Shown: piece after piece, positions 9,249 through 18,423 of the stretch
How positions within the stretch are numbered: the first letter of the stretch is position 1
Layout: the number at the start of each line of letters is the position of its first letter
Translations under genes and position numbers: made by a program
Notes under the pieces: model-generated
What the model saw: the letters and a program-made list of their open reading frames with translations, nothing else
The model's database searches: none
What the model was told of the DNA's origin: nothing
Source of the DNA: Thetidibacter halocola
GTDB taxonomy: Bacteria; Pseudomonadota; Alphaproteobacteria; Rhodobacterales; Rhodobacteraceae
Length of the DNA stretch: 64,000 nucleotides
Assembly: GCF_018224955.1 (NCBI RefSeq)
Contig: NZ_JAGTUU010000006.1
Coordinates: 287,923 to 351,922 of the forward strand
Direction of reading: 5' to 3'

Positions 9249-10291
9249 TGCAGATCCTCGAACGGGTCCTCGGCAGCAAAGGATTCCTCCCAGCCCAGCG
9301 TCTCCCAGCTTTGCGCCATGTGCTCGGGCAGGGGCGCGTCGATGGTGATGGTCTTGTGCGTCACGGGATGCTCGAACTGCATCCGGCGGGCGTGCAGGTG
9401 CAGCTTTTTCGAGATCATACCACCCAGTTGCGCGCCCCAGCCGTCGCCCTTGTTTTCCTGACCCGAGCCGCCGTACTTGCCGTCGCCGATGATCGGATGG
9501 CCGATTTCGGCCATGTGGGCCCGCAGCTGGTGGGTGCGGCCTGTGATCGGCTCCATCGCCACCCAAGAGGCGCGACCCGCCACACGGTAGAGCGTGGCGT
9601 AGAGAGTTCGGGCGCGTTTCGCGCCCGGCGTGCCGTCGATGTCGCGCGGGTGCACGCAGATCATCTTTTCCGCCTCGCCCTTGCCGCCATGGCCTTGCGC
9701 CTTGACCAGGCCGTACTTGATCTCGCCGAGGTAAGGCGTCGGCACGCCGGCGACCAGCGCCCAGTAGATCTTGCGCGTCTCGCGGTGGCGGATGGCGGTG
9801 GTCAGTTTCGCCGCCATCTCGCGCGTTCGGGCCAGCAACAAGACGCCGGACGTGTCCTTGTCCAGCCGGTGAACGAGGCGCGGCTTTTCATCGAGGCCGA
9901 AGGTCAGCGCCTCGGCCAGGCCGTCGACATGGCGCGTCTGGCCGCTGCCGCCCTGCGTGGCAAGGCCGGGCGGCTTGTTCAGGGCGATGATGTGGTCGTC
10001 CTTCCAGATCACCGCGTCGCGGATCATCTCGGCATCCTTGTCCGAGACGGTCGGCGCCTTGCGCGCGACCGGTTTTTCGTCCGGCTCTGGCAGCGGCGGG
10101 ATGCGCACCTGCTGGCCCACGGCAAGGCGGGTCGAGGCCTTGGCGCGCGCGCCATCCACCCGCAATTCACCCTTGCGGCACATCTTTTCGATGCGGCCCT
10201 GCTGGAGATGCGGGAAGATCCGCTTGAGCCAGCGGTCGAGCCGCTGGTCGCCGTCGCCGGGGCCGACGGTGATGGTCTGGACGCCGGTCAT
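9245..10291 (-). CDS. RluA family pseudouridine synthase
   Basis: 348 residues. The N-terminal S4-like RNA-binding domain (DQRLDRWLKRIFPHLQQGRI and CRKGELRVDGAR, about 15-60) is followed by the RluA catalytic domain. The catalytic aspartate is in LVHRLDKDTSGVLLLAR. LEPITGRTHQLRAHM-type block is present as PITGRTHQLRAHMA. The enzyme converts uridines to pseudouridine in 23S rRNA (RluC/RluD group). The start overlaps the crcB stop (ATGA), and the stop overlaps the HAD start. Confidence 0.92.
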   Translation of the reverse strand: MTGVQTITVGPGDGDQRLDRWLKRIFPHLQQGRIEKMCRKGELRVDGARAKASTRLAVGQQVRIPPLPEPDEKPVARKAPTVSDKDAEMIRDAVIWKDDHIIALNKPPGLATQGGSGQTRHVDGLAEALTFGLDEKPRLVHRLDKDTSGVLLLARTREMAAKLTTAIRHRETRKIYWALVAGVPTPYLGEIKYGLVKAQGHGGKGEAEKMICVHPRDIDGTPGAKRARTLYATLYRVAGRASWVAMEPITGRTHQLRAHMAEIGHPIIGDGKYGGSGQENKGDGWGAQLGGMISKKLHLHARRMQFEHPVTHKTITIDAPLPEHMAQSWETLGWEESFAAEDPFEDLH

Positions 10292-10659
10292 GTCAGGCTC
10301 CGCGCAAGGGAGAGGCCTGCGAACAGCGCCCCGATGGACAGGATGACCGAGCCCGCGACATAGGTCGCCGCCAGTCCGATCTGGCCGCGTTCATAAAGCG
10401 TGACCGCGTCCAGCGAGAAGGCCGAGAAGGTGGTGAAGCCGCCCAAGATGCCGGTCATCAGCAGCGGCGCATAGCGGTTGCCGTTGAACTGAAGCAGGGC
10501 GATCACCAGCACGCCCATCAGGAACGACCCCGCGATGTTCACGATCAGCGTGCCCCAGGGGAATCCCTTGCCCAGCAGGCGCGCAGCGGCGATGCCCGTC
10601 AGGTAACGGGCGCTGGCGCCGATGGCGCCGCCGAGGGCGACTTGGATCAGGGGTGTCAT
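10288..10659 (-). CDS. crcB: Fluoride efflux transporter CrcB
   Basis: 123-residue membrane protein with four hydrophobic segments. Hallmarks: GGAIGASARYLTG near the N-terminus, GTLIVNIAGSFLMG in the middle and GGFTTFSAFSLD, the Fluc/CrcB signature with the pore Phe residues. Start ATG 10659 is preceded by GAAGGCGAGA. The frame continues upstream through a repeat element without similarity. No fluoride riboswitch was seen before it; the leader instead holds the repeat at 10697-10753. Confidence 0.92.
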   Translation of the reverse strand: MTPLIQVALGGAIGASARYLTGIAAARLLGKGFPWGTLIVNIAGSFLMGVLVIALLQFNGNRYAPLLMTGILGGFTTFSAFSLDAVTLYERGQIGLAATYVAGSVILSIGALFAGLSLARSLT

Positions 10660-10696
10660 GGTCTCGCCTTCGCGCGTGGGGTGGAGGTTGTCAAGT

Positions 10697-10753
10697 GGGG
10701 CCTCTGCCCCCGGCCCTGCGGGCCTCCCCCGGAGTTTGTCGGGCAAGATGAAG
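10697..10753 (-). repeat. Dispersed palindromic repeat, copy A
   Basis: Read on the minus strand, this 57-nt block shares its flanks with 36770-36829: CTTCATCTTGCC, GACAAACTCCGGGGG and GGGGGCAGA(G)GCCCC. Between the flanks lies a hairpin GGCCC-GCA-GGGCC whose stem differs from that of copy B but keeps the GCA loop. A second stem GGGGC/GCCCC closes the 3' end. It begins seven bases after the rarA stop and precedes crcB on the same strand. Confidence 0.75.
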
Positions 10754-10760
10754 CGGCAGG

Positions 10761-12077
10761 TCAGGTCTTTTTCCGCTGATCGCGCAGCCGTGCGAAATAC
10801 TCGACCCGCTTTTTCAGGTCGCGTTCAAAGCCGCGTTCGACCGGGGCGTAGAATTCGGTCCTACCCATCGTTTCGGGGAAATAGTCCTGACCGCTGAACC
10901 CGTCCTCGGCATCGTGGTCATAGGCATAGCCCGCGCCGTAACCGTGGTCCTTCATCAGCCGGGTCGGCGCGTTCAGGATATGCTTGGGCGGCATCAGGCT
11001 TCCGGTCTTCCTGGCCGCGGCGCGGGCGGCCTTGTAGCCGGCATAGGCCGCGTTCGATTTCGGCGCGAGGGCGAGATAGACCAGCGCCTGCGCGATGGCG
11101 AGTTCGCCCTCGGGGCTGCCGAGTCGCTCGTAAGTTTCCCAGCCTTGCAGGCAGATCGACTGCGCCTGCGGATCGGCGAGGCCGATATCCTCGACCGCCA
11201 TGCGGGTGATGCGGCGCGCCAGGTAGCGGGGATCCTCGCCCGCATCCAGCATCCGCGCGAACCAGTAGAGCGCGGCGTCGGGATCGCTGCCACGCACGGA
11301 TTTGTGCAGGGCCGAGATCAGGTTGTAATGGCCGTCGCCCGACTTGTCGTATTGCGCGGCGCGGCGCATCAACCGCGAGCCCAGAGCCGCGGCATCGAGC
11401 GGTGCCTCGACCTTCCAGGCCATGACCTGTTCCACGAGGTTCAACAGCGCCCGCCCATCGCCATCGGCCATGCCCAGAAGCGCCTGCCGTGCCGCGTCGG
11501 TCAGGGGCAGCGTCCGGCCCAACGCCAGTTCCGCGCGGGAAGCCAGCCGTTCTAGGTCGGCCAGGCCCAGACGCTCCAGCACCAGGACCTGCGCGCGCGA
11601 CAGTAGGGCGGCGTTCAGTTCGAACGAGGGATTTTCAGTGGTGGCGCCCACCAGCAGGATCGTTCCGTCCTCCATGTGTGGCAGGAACCCGTCCTGCTGC
11701 GCCTTGTTGAACCGGTGGATCTCGTCCACGAACAGGAGTGTCCCCTGCCCGCCAGCGCGGCGCAGTTTTGCCGCCTCGAAAACCTTGCGCAGGTCCGGCA
11801 CACCCGTGAAGATCGCGCTGATCTGGACGAAATGCAGGTCGGTCGCGTCCGCGAGAAGCCGGGCGATGGTGGTCTTGCCGACACCGGGCGGGCCCCAGAA
11901 GACAATCGAAGACAGCGAGCCGGAGTCCAGCATCACGCCCAGCGGCGCGTCCGGGCCCAGCACCTGTTCCTGCCCGATGACCTCGGCCAGCGTCCTGGGC
12001 CGCAACCGGTCGGCCAGCGGGCGCGGCGCGCTGTCGGGGGGTGCGACGGGGGTGCCGGTGTCGAACAGGTCGGCCAT
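10761..12077 (-). CDS. rarA: Replication-associated recombination protein A (RarA/MgsA) AAA+ ATPase
   Basis: 438 residues, cytoplasmic AAA+ ATPase that acts at stalled replication forks. Seen: ADRLRPRTLAEVIGQEQVLG, Walker A WGPPGVGKTTIARLLA, Walker B LLFVDEIHRFNKAQQD, sensor LLVGATTENPSFELN, and the C-terminal SVRGSDPDAALYWFARML and YFPETMGRTEFYAPVERG blocks typical of RarA. Start ATG 12077 (MADLFDTG) lies four bases after the stop of the protease gene; the frame is open further upstream but overlaps that gene. Confidence 0.94.
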   Translation of the reverse strand: MADLFDTGTPVAPPDSAPRPLADRLRPRTLAEVIGQEQVLGPDAPLGVMLDSGSLSSIVFWGPPGVGKTTIARLLADATDLHFVQISAIFTGVPDLRKVFEAAKLRRAGGQGTLLFVDEIHRFNKAQQDGFLPHMEDGTILLVGATTENPSFELNAALLSRAQVLVLERLGLADLERLASRAELALGRTLPLTDAARQALLGMADGDGRALLNLVEQVMAWKVEAPLDAAALGSRLMRRAAQYDKSGDGHYNLISALHKSVRGSDPDAALYWFARMLDAGEDPRYLARRITRMAVEDIGLADPQAQSICLQGWETYERLGSPEGELAIAQALVYLALAPKSNAAYAGYKAARAAARKTGSLMPPKHILNAPTRLMKDHGYGAGYAYDHDAEDGFSGQDYFPETMGRTEFYAPVERGFERDLKKRVEYFARLRDQRKKT

Positions 12078-12081
12078 CGCG

Positions 12082-13455
12082 TCAGAGCCGAAAGGACAGG
12101 ACAAGGCGGCGGTTGCCGCGCAGCGCGTCGATCCGCACGCGCGGTGCCGCCCGTTGCAGCAGCGGCCCGACCTCGGCCGGGTTTTCCACCGCTGCGCCGT
12201 CAATGCCACGCAGAATGTCGCCCGTTTGCAGGCCCGCTCGCGCGCCATAGGGGCCGGGTTGCAGAACGACGATTCCGGCGGCGTCGATCGGCAGGTTCAA
12301 CTCGGACGTCAGGGCGGGGTTCAGCCGCGCCACCTCGAGCCCGGGCAGCAGGTCGCGCGCGCCCAGCGTGACCGCGTCGCGCGGCGGGTCGTCGGGCGGG
12401 ACGATCATCGCCACGGTGGCCTTAAAGGTCTCGTCCGCGCGGTGAAAGGTGACGTCGGCGGTCGATCCGATGCCACGCACCGACATGCGGTAGAGCATCT
12501 CGGGCGGGCTGTTCACGGGCAGGCCGTCGACCGCCAGGACCACGTCACCCACCCGAAGGCCCGCCTGCGCCAGCGGACTTTGCGGATGCAGATGCGCCAG
12601 CGCAACGCCACCCGGCCGGTCCAGGCCCAGCGTCGCGGCAAGGTCTCCGTCCACCGCTTGCCCGGCCGCGCCAGCCCAGGGGCGCTGGAACCGCGTCTCG
12701 CCGGCCCTGGCCTGGGTCACGAATTGTGCCACCAGCGCCGAGGGAATGGCAAAGCCGATGCCGTTGGACCCGCCAGAGCGCGTCAGGATCGAGGTGTTGA
12801 CCCCGATCAGCCGCCCGGCCACGTCAATCAGTGCGCCGCCCGAGTTGCCCGGGTTGATCGGCGCGTCGGTCTGAATGAAATAGCCGCGCGCATTGCCCGT
12901 GGCCGCACCCGACCGCGCCAGCCCCGACACGATGCCTGAGGACACAGTCTGGCCGACGCCGAACGGGTTACCGATGGCCAGAACCAGTTCACCCACCTCG
13001 ACCGTGTCGCTGTCGCGAAGGGACAGGCTGGGCATGTCCTCTGCGCCGTCCAGTTGCAGAATGGCAAGGTCGGATTCCTCGTCCGACAGCAGCACGGCGG
13101 CGGCGAATTCACGCCGATCGTTCAGCACCACCCGGATGTCCTGCGCCTGTCCGACGACATGGTAATTGGTCACCACGATGCCGTCCGCCGACAGGATCAC
13201 GCCGGACCCGAGCGAGTTCTGCACCCGTGGCCGGGCCTGGAAGTCGCGGAACAGCTGACCGAAGAACGGGTCATCGGCAAAGGGGCTTTTCGCCTGCACC
13301 ACCTGCCTTGCGTAGATGTTCACGACAGCGGGCGCGGCCTGTTTCACCAGTGGCGCGAAGGACAGGGAAATCTCGGCCTGGTCCTGCGGGACGCGCGTCT
13401 CGGCCCATGCGGGCGCGGCGAGGATCAGGCTCAGCAGCAGGGCGAAAAGGCGCAT
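12082..13455 (-). CDS. Periplasmic Do-like serine protease (DegP/HtrA family)
   Basis: 457 residues with a signal peptide (MRLFALLLSLILAAPAWA, cleavage near residue 18). Trypsin-like domain with catalytic triad H99 (TNYHVV), D129 (ESDLAIL) and S205 (NPGNSGGAL). Two PDZ regions follow: one around LHPQSPLAQAGLRVGDVVLAVDG, one at GPYGARAGLQTGDILRGIDG near the C-terminus. Function: quality control of misfolded envelope proteins. The gene directly precedes rarA on the same strand (4-base gap), probably co-transcribed. Confidence 0.92.
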   Translation of the reverse strand: MRLFALLLSLILAAPAWAETRVPQDQAEISLSFAPLVKQAAPAVVNIYARQVVQAKSPFADDPFFGQLFRDFQARPRVQNSLGSGVILSADGIVVTNYHVVGQAQDIRVVLNDRREFAAAVLLSDEESDLAILQLDGAEDMPSLSLRDSDTVEVGELVLAIGNPFGVGQTVSSGIVSGLARSGAATGNARGYFIQTDAPINPGNSGGALIDVAGRLIGVNTSILTRSGGSNGIGFAIPSALVAQFVTQARAGETRFQRPWAGAAGQAVDGDLAATLGLDRPGGVALAHLHPQSPLAQAGLRVGDVVLAVDGLPVNSPPEMLYRMSVRGIGSTADVTFHRADETFKATVAMIVPPDDPPRDAVTLGARDLLPGLEVARLNPALTSELNLPIDAAGIVVLQPGPYGARAGLQTGDILRGIDGAAVENPAEVGPLLQRAAPRVRIDALRGNRRLVLSFRL

Positions 13456-13717
13456 CGACGGGTCTCCGGTCGCGGTGGATCAGATATGCCGACCGCGGGG
13501 CCGGGTTTCAACCCGGCGGAAGAGGCAGGTCTCACCCTTGCCATGCCCGATCTAGGGCCTGGGCCGAAGAATCGGTGACGGTTTCTCGTGTCAGGTCTAC
13601 AAGTGGCTCGGGCACGGCGCGTCGCGCCAAAAGCGAAAGGGTTCGGTCTCTTTCGCCTTCTGGCAGGATGGTCGCGTGTTCTGGTCTGCGTGCCGGTCAC
13701 GCAACAAGGAGTGGGCC

Positions 13718-14929
13718 ATGGCGTCCTTCTCGATCACGGGGTTCAGCAGCACCCCGCAATTGCTGACAGGCTCCGAAACCGGGTATATCGGGCCGAGAGG
13801 CGAACTGGTCCTGTCACAGGACGGGATCATTGCCCAGGGGACGTTGAATTCCATCACGGTTCTGGGCGTCATCGCGGTGACCGGCAACGATACGCAGGCG
13901 CAATGCATCGTCGCGGACGGGAGCACGGCCACTATCACCATTGGCGCACAGGCATCGCTGACCGCCCCCGGGGCCGCGCTGTTCAATATCTCAGGTGTGT
14001 CATGCCGCATTGCCAATGCCGGCCTGCTCAGCGGCGGAACCGAAGGGATCATTTCCGACTCGTTTGAAAATCCCGACTTCCAACTCTCTAATACCGGCAC
14101 GATCACCGGGCAGATACGTGGCATCTACCTCGGCTACGTGCTTAATGCGACGATCCTCAATGACGGCCTGATTTCCGGACAGGCCAACGGATTTTACTGT
14201 CCCTACGGCAGGGATGGCCTGGCTGACGTGGAACTGGTCAACACGGGCACGCTGTCTGGCGGCGATTACAGCTATCTCAGCCTTGCCGCAGTCGTCGACC
14301 GAGTCACGAATGCCGGGCTGTTCATCGGCGACGCGGATTTCGGCGCGGGCAACGACATCTATGACGGACGGCTCGGGCAAATCGCGGGCATGGTCGCCGG
14401 CGGCGACGGCAACGATACGCTGCGCGGTGGGTCGGGCGACGAGGCGATGACAGGGGATGCCGGGTTCGACCGGCTGTCCGGCGGCGATGGCGACGATACG
14501 CTGGACGGCGGGTTCGGCGCCGACACGATCTGGGGCGGCACCGGGAATGACGAGGTCTCAGGCGGTCAGGGCAACGACGCGCTGTTCGGCAACGATGGCG
14601 ACGACTGGCTGTCCGGGGACGGTAACGCCGATACGCTGGCGGGTGGCCAGGGTGACGATACGCTGAGCGGCGGCGCGGGCCCGGACACGTTCCTGTTCTA
14701 TCGTCGCGCCGGGTTCGACACGATCACCGATTTCGAGAACGGCGTCGACAGGATCGACATGACGGCCTTCGGCATCCGGGCGACGGATTTCGCCAGCATC
14801 ATCGCGCCTGCGCTGTCGAACGCCGGGGGCGCCACGCTGCTGGATTTCACCGCGATTGGCGGCGAGGGGTCGTTGCTGATCCGCGGCCTGGCCTTTGCGC
14901 AGGCGGATGCGGCGGATTTTGTGCTTTGA
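13718..14929 (+). CDS. RTX-type calcium-binding protein with repeat-rich N-terminal half
   Basis: 403 residues. The C-terminal half has tandem glycine-aspartate nonapeptides (GGDGNDTLRG, GGDGDDTLDG, GGTGNDEVSG, GGQGDDTLSG) that form a calcium-binding beta-roll. A closing module FYRRAGFDTITDFENGVDRIDM follows, as in type I secretion substrates. The N-terminal half shows repeated short blocks such as NAGLLSGG, NTGTITGQ, NDGLISGQ and NTGTLSGG, spaced like turns of a beta-helix. No N-terminal signal peptide, so export by a type I system is inferred; none is encoded nearby. Start ATG 13718 has AAGGAG six bases upstream. Confidence 0.85.
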   Translation: MASFSITGFSSTPQLLTGSETGYIGPRGELVLSQDGIIAQGTLNSITVLGVIAVTGNDTQAQCIVADGSTATITIGAQASLTAPGAALFNISGVSCRIANAGLLSGGTEGIISDSFENPDFQLSNTGTITGQIRGIYLGYVLNATILNDGLISGQANGFYCPYGRDGLADVELVNTGTLSGGDYSYLSLAAVVDRVTNAGLFIGDADFGAGNDIYDGRLGQIAGMVAGGDGNDTLRGGSGDEAMTGDAGFDRLSGGDGDDTLDGGFGADTIWGGTGNDEVSGGQGNDALFGNDGDDWLSGDGNADTLAGGQGDDTLSGGAGPDTFLFYRRAGFDTITDFENGVDRIDMTAFGIRATDFASIIAPALSNAGGATLLDFTAIGGEGSLLIRGLAFAQADAADFVL

Positions 14930-14933
14930 ATTG

Positions 14934-14964
14934 AAAAGGCCCGCGCCGGGATGGCGCGGGCCTT
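14934..14964. terminator. Bidirectional intrinsic terminator between the RTX gene and rplQ
   Basis: A 12-bp perfect stem AAGGCCCGCGCC (14936-14947) / GGCGCGGGCCTT (14953-14964), loop of five. The run of A before it gives TTTTC on the minus strand, so it best serves the end of the rpsM-rplQ operon. It also lies five bases after the convergent RTX gene. Confidence 0.85.
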
Positions 14965-14987
14965 GTATCCTTGCGGGATGACCAAGG

Positions 14988-15410
14988 TCATTCCTCGTCG
15001 GCAGTCTCTTCTGCGGCGACGCGGGCCTTGTCGGCGGCGCCCTTGGCGTCCAAGTCACGATCAACCAGTTCGATGATCGCCATCGGCGCCATGTCGCCAT
15101 AGCGGAAGCCGGCCTTCAGCACGCGGGTATAGCCACCGGCACGCTCGGCATAGCGGGGGCCGAGGATGTCGAACAGCTTGGCGACCAGGACATCCTGCTT
15201 CAGCTGGGCTGCGGCCTGGCGGCGAGCGTGCAGATCGCCGCGCTTGCCCAGCGTGATCAGCTTGTCCATGACGCGCTTGAGTTCCTTGGCCTTGGGCAGG
15301 GTGGTCTTGATCTGCTCATGCTCGATCAGCGAGCCGGCCATGTTTGCCCACAGGGCCTTGCGGTGTTCGTGGGTGCGGTTCAGTCGGCGATAGCCGCTTG
15401 CGTGACGCAT
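14988..15410 (-). CDS. rplQ: 50S ribosomal protein L17
   Basis: 140 residues. N-terminal [20 protein letters not shown] and the block [19 protein letters not shown] are diagnostic for L17, which binds 23S rRNA near the exit tunnel. The C-terminal acidic-basic tail (about residues 120-140) is the usual alphaproteobacterial extension. Last gene of the rpsM-rpsK-rpoA-rplQ operon, 123 bases after rpoA. That gap holds a CGGGCGGG/CCCGCCCG hairpin without a T run. Confidence 0.97.
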   Translation of the reverse strand: MRHASGYRRLNRTHEHRKALWANMAGSLIEHEQIKTTLPKAKELKRVMDKLITLGKRGDLHARRQAAAQLKQDVLVAKLFDILGPRYAERAGGYTRVLKAGFRYGDMAPMAIIELVDRDLDAKGAADKARVAAEETADEE

Positions 15411-15533
15411 GTGTCTTACTCCTATGTGCCCTCTACGGGCGGTTTTGCTTTGTCAGGCCGGCGATGCGTGTCACCGGCTCTCCTTGGGGCAGATGCCCGG
15501 AAACCGGGCGGGCCGAGACCCGCCCGAATGACC

Positions 15534-16550
15534 TCAGAAGCTGTCTTCGAGCTTCTTGGCCAGGTCCTCGATGTTGTCCGGCGGCCAGTCCTCGACATCC
15601 ATGCCCAGGTGCAGGCCCATGCCGGACAGCACTTCCTTGATCTCGTTCAGCGACTTGCGGCCGAAGTTCGGGGTGCGCAGCATCTCGGCTTCGGTCTTCT
15701 GGATCAGGTCGCCGATATAGACGATGTTGTCGTTCTTCAGGCAGTTCGCCGAACGCACGGACAGTTCCAGCTCGTCCACCTTCTTCAGGAGGAGCGGGTT
15801 GAACTCCAGCCCGTCGTCGTCGTCCTGGCGCGAGGCGCTCTCCGGCTCGTCGAAGTTGACGAAGATCGACAGCTGGTCCTGGACGATGCGCGCCGCGAAG
15901 GCTATCGCGTCCTCGGGTGTGACCGAACCGTCGGTTTCCACCTTCATGGTCAGCTTGTCATAGTCCAGCACCTGGCCCTCGCGCGTCGGCTGAACGTCAT
16001 AGGCGACGCGCTTGACCGGCGAATAGATCGCGTCGATCGGGATCAGGCCGATAGGCGCGTCCTCGGGCTTGTTCTTGTCGGCGGCGACATAGCCCTTGCC
16101 CGTGTTGACGGTCAGTTCCATGTAGACCTCTGCACCCTCGTCGAGGTGGCAGATGACGTGCTCGCGGTTCAGGACCTCGATGCCGTTCGACTCCGAGATG
16201 TCGCCGGCGGTCACGACGCCCGGACCCTTGGCGTTGATCGACAGGCGCTTGGGCCCCTCGACTTCCATCTTCAGCGAGACCTGCTTGAGGTTCAGGACGA
16301 TGTCGGTCACGTCCTCGCGGACGCCCGCCACGCTGGAGAATTCGTGCAGCACGTTGTCGATCTGCACGCTGGTGATCGCCGCGCCCTGAAGCGAGGACAA
16401 AAGCACGCGGCGCAGCGCGTTGCCCAGCGTCAGGCCAAAGCCGCGCTCCAGCGGTTCCGCGACGATGGTCGCCTGACGCGCCGGATCGTTACCCGGCTTG
16501 ATTTCCAGCGCCGTCGGCTTGATCAGCTCGGCCCAGTTCTTGTGGATCAT
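15534..16550 (-). CDS. rpoA: DNA-directed RNA polymerase subunit alpha
   Basis: 338 residues, the standard length. N-terminal assembly domain with [18 protein letters not shown], linker, and C-terminal domain containing [40 protein letters not shown] in shorter recognisable pieces ([25 protein letters not shown]), the helices that bind UP elements and activators. Start ATG 16550 ([12 protein letters not shown]) follows the sequence GGAGGGAC. The frame is open further upstream, with no similarity to the family. Confidence 0.97.
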   Translation of the reverse strand: MIHKNWAELIKPTALEIKPGNDPARQATIVAEPLERGFGLTLGNALRRVLLSSLQGAAITSVQIDNVLHEFSSVAGVREDVTDIVLNLKQVSLKMEVEGPKRLSINAKGPGVVTAGDISESNGIEVLNREHVICHLDEGAEVYMELTVNTGKGYVAADKNKPEDAPIGLIPIDAIYSPVKRVAYDVQPTREGQVLDYDKLTMKVETDGSVTPEDAIAFAARIVQDQLSIFVNFDEPESASRQDDDDGLEFNPLLLKKVDELELSVRSANCLKNDNIVYIGDLIQKTEAEMLRTPNFGRKSLNEIKEVLSGMGLHLGMDVEDWPPDNIEDLAKKLEDSF

Positions 16551-16671
16551 GAAAGTCCCTCCATACCTGCCCGGCGGCTCATGCCCTAAACCACTGGACG
16601 CCCGAGGTTGTAAAACGGCAAAAGCCGAAGCCAGGCCCACTGGCCCGGCTCCGACGAAATCCTGTGTCGCG

Positions 16672-17067
16672 TCAGACGCGACGGCGCTTCGGCGGGCGGC
16701 AGCCGTTGTGCGCGATCGGCGTCACGTCACGGATCGACGTGATGTTGAAGCCGACGGCAGCCAGTGCGCGCAGAGCCGACTCACGACCCGAACCGGGGCC
16801 CTGCACTTCGACTTCCAGCGTCTTGACGCCGTGTTCCTGCGCCTTGCGGCCCGCATCCTCGGCGGCCAGCTGGGCGGCATAGGGGGTCGACTTGCGCGAT
16901 CCCTTGAAGCCCATCGTGCCGGCGGACGACCATGCAATGGCATTGCCCTGCACGTCCGAGATCAGGATCTTGGTGTTGTTGAAGCTGGAGTTCACATGTG
17001 CGACGCCAGCGGCGATGTTCTTGGAGACCTTCTTCTTGCCTCCGCGCGAACGGGTATCCCGTGCCAT
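16672..17067 (-). CDS. rpsK: 30S ribosomal protein S11
   Basis: 131 residues. Diagnostic blocks: [32 protein letters not shown] and the C-terminal [18 protein letters not shown]. Part of the 30S platform. It starts 15 bases after rpsM and lies 121 bases before rpoA. Confidence 0.97.
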   Translation of the reverse strand: MARDTRSRGGKKKVSKNIAAGVAHVNSSFNNTKILISDVQGNAIAWSSAGTMGFKGSRKSTPYAAQLAAEDAGRKAQEHGVKTLEVEVQGPGSGRESALRALAAVGFNITSIRDVTPIAHNGCRPPKRRRV

Positions 17068-17082
17068 TTGCTTCGCCCTCCC

Positions 17083-17451
17083 TTACTTCTTCTTGCCGGC
17101 AATGGCCTTTGCGGGGCCCTTGCGCGTGCGTGCGTTGGTGTGGGTCCGCTGACCGCGGACGGGGAGGTTGCGGCGATGGCGCAGGCCGCGGTAGCAGCCG
17201 AGGTCCATCAGGCGCTTGATGTTCATCTGAACTTCGCGGCGCAGGTCGCCCTCGACGGTGTAGTTCGCGTCGATGTGCTCGCGGATCGCCAGAACTTCGG
17301 CGTCGCTAAGCTCGTTCACGCGGCGCGACTGGTCGATGCTCACGGCATCGCAGATCGCCCGGGCCGAGGTGTGGCCGATTCCGGTGATGTAGGTGAGCGC
17401 GATGGGAACGCGCTTGTGCGTCGGGATGTTGACGCCGGCAATACGTGCCAC
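17083..17451 (-). CDS. rpsM: 30S ribosomal protein S13
   Basis: 122 residues. [19 protein letters not shown] at the N-terminus, [23 protein letters not shown] C-terminus ([19 protein letters not shown]). Contacts the P-site tRNA and the 50S subunit. First gene of the alpha operon here: the usual upstream genes secY-adk are separated from it by about 1.2 kb with two unrelated genes, and it has its own promoter (17607-17635). Confidence 0.97.
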   Translation of the reverse strand: MARIAGVNIPTHKRVPIALTYITGIGHTSARAICDAVSIDQSRRVNELSDAEVLAIREHIDANYTVEGDLRREVQMNIKRLMDLGCYRGLRHRRNLPVRGQRTHTNARTRKGPAKAIAGKKK

Positions 17452-17606
17452 TTGTCTTTTCCTTTCGTTGCGGACCCGTGATCCCAGGTCCTTTTTTCAC
17501 AACGGAAACCCGGCGCGTCAGCAAACCGGGTGTCTGTCATATCTCAGGTGATGGTCCCGAACCGATACAGCTCGATTCGGGCGCGGAGTCCCTTTCGGGA
17601 TGGGGC

Positions 17607-17635
17607 TAACTATTTGGGCCGACCCGGAAGGTCAA
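17607..17635 (-). promoter_or_regulatory. Putative promoter of rpsM-rpsK-rpoA-rplQ
   Basis: On the minus strand a TTGACC -35 (17635-17630) is followed after 17 bases by TAGTTA (17612-17607). A start site near 17600 would leave a leader of about 150 bases before rpsM. The leader contains two inverted repeats, CCCGAA/TTCGGG and ACCCGG/CCGGGT, which could form a regulatory fold. Confidence 0.55.
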
Positions 17636-17743
17636 CCCCCCTGTCAAGCACATTGTTTGGCCACCTCTCTCTGCTTTCGTTAGGAGAAGGATGCGCGGGT
17701 TGCTAGCCTTTCCGCAGACGCATTTTTCCAGAAGGAATAAACC

Positions 17744-18355
17744 ATGTCGCTTTCCGTCATTGGCGCCGGCTTTGGCCGGACAGGCACCGATTCGCTCAAG
17801 TCAGCGCTCAACATCCTCGGCTATGGACCCTGCCACCACATGCACGAGATCATGGCCAGCGAGGTTCAGCAGCAACGATGGCTGACCAAGGCGGTGGGTG
17901 AGAACATCGGCTGGGATTCGCTTTTCGAGGGGTTCAACTGCGCCGTCGACTGGCCCTCGGCCCGCTACTGGGAAGAACTCGCGGCGCTATACCCCGAGGC
18001 CAAGGTTGTCCTGACCCATCGCAGCCCGGAAAGCTGGTGGAACAGCTATTCCAAAACGATCCTGCCCGCGCTGATGCGGTTCCGGGAACAGCAGGATCAG
18101 CCCTCGATGGCTTGGCTGGTCGTCGGCGCCGACTATTTCGAGGGACGGCCTGACGACAAGGACTTCGTGCTGGAACGCTACGCGGACAACATCGCACGGG
18201 CCCGCTCCAGCGTGGCGCCTGACAGGCTGATCGAGCTGGAACTGGGTAACGGGTGGGACGCGCTCTGCGCGGGTCTTGGTGTGCCTGTTCCCGATGTTCC
18301 CTATCCTTCGGGAAACACCACGGTCGATTTCCGCACCAAGCTGGAACTCGACTGA
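17744..18355 (+). CDS. Sulfotransferase family protein
   Basis: 203 residues. The N-terminal GAGFGRTGTDSLKSAL (about 7-22) is the phosphosulfate-binding-loop-like motif of the short sulfotransferase group common in roseobacters. LTHRSPESWWNSYSKTI near residue 92 matches the 3'-phosphate-binding region. It may transfer or only bind sulfated or phosphorylated groups; no substrate can be inferred. It is transcribed opposite to both neighbouring ribosomal operons and sits inside the gap between adk and rpsM. Confidence 0.8.
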   Translation: MSLSVIGAGFGRTGTDSLKSALNILGYGPCHHMHEIMASEVQQQRWLTKAVGENIGWDSLFEGFNCAVDWPSARYWEELAALYPEAKVVLTHRSPESWWNSYSKTILPALMRFREQQDQPSMAWLVVGADYFEGRPDDKDFVLERYADNIARARSSVAPDRLIELELGNGWDALCAGLGVPVPDVPYPSGNTTVDFRTKLELD

Positions 18356-18377
18356 CCCACCGGGCAGCGCAGGCATG

Positions 18378-18403
18378 AAAAAGGGCGGCTCGACGCCGCC
18401 CTT
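18378..18403 (-). terminator. Intrinsic terminator after csbD
   Basis: Perfect 9-bp stem AAGGGCGGC (18381-18389) / GCCGCCCTT (18395-18403) with loop TCGAC. On the minus strand it ends in a run of five T (18382-18378). It serves csbD and also lies just past the convergent sulfotransferase gene. Confidence 0.8.
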
Positions 18404-18423
18404 CCTGATCTCGCGTCGAAGCG

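Noticed and set aside
10660..10696. Fluoride riboswitch before crcB
   Set aside because: The short leader shows no fluoride-riboswitch-like pseudoknot or conserved core; only the dispersed repeat lies upstream.
14400..14700. Regular short repeats that might look like a CRISPR array
   Set aside because: They are coding RTX nonapeptide repeats (27-nt period) in a continuous reading frame with no unique spacers.
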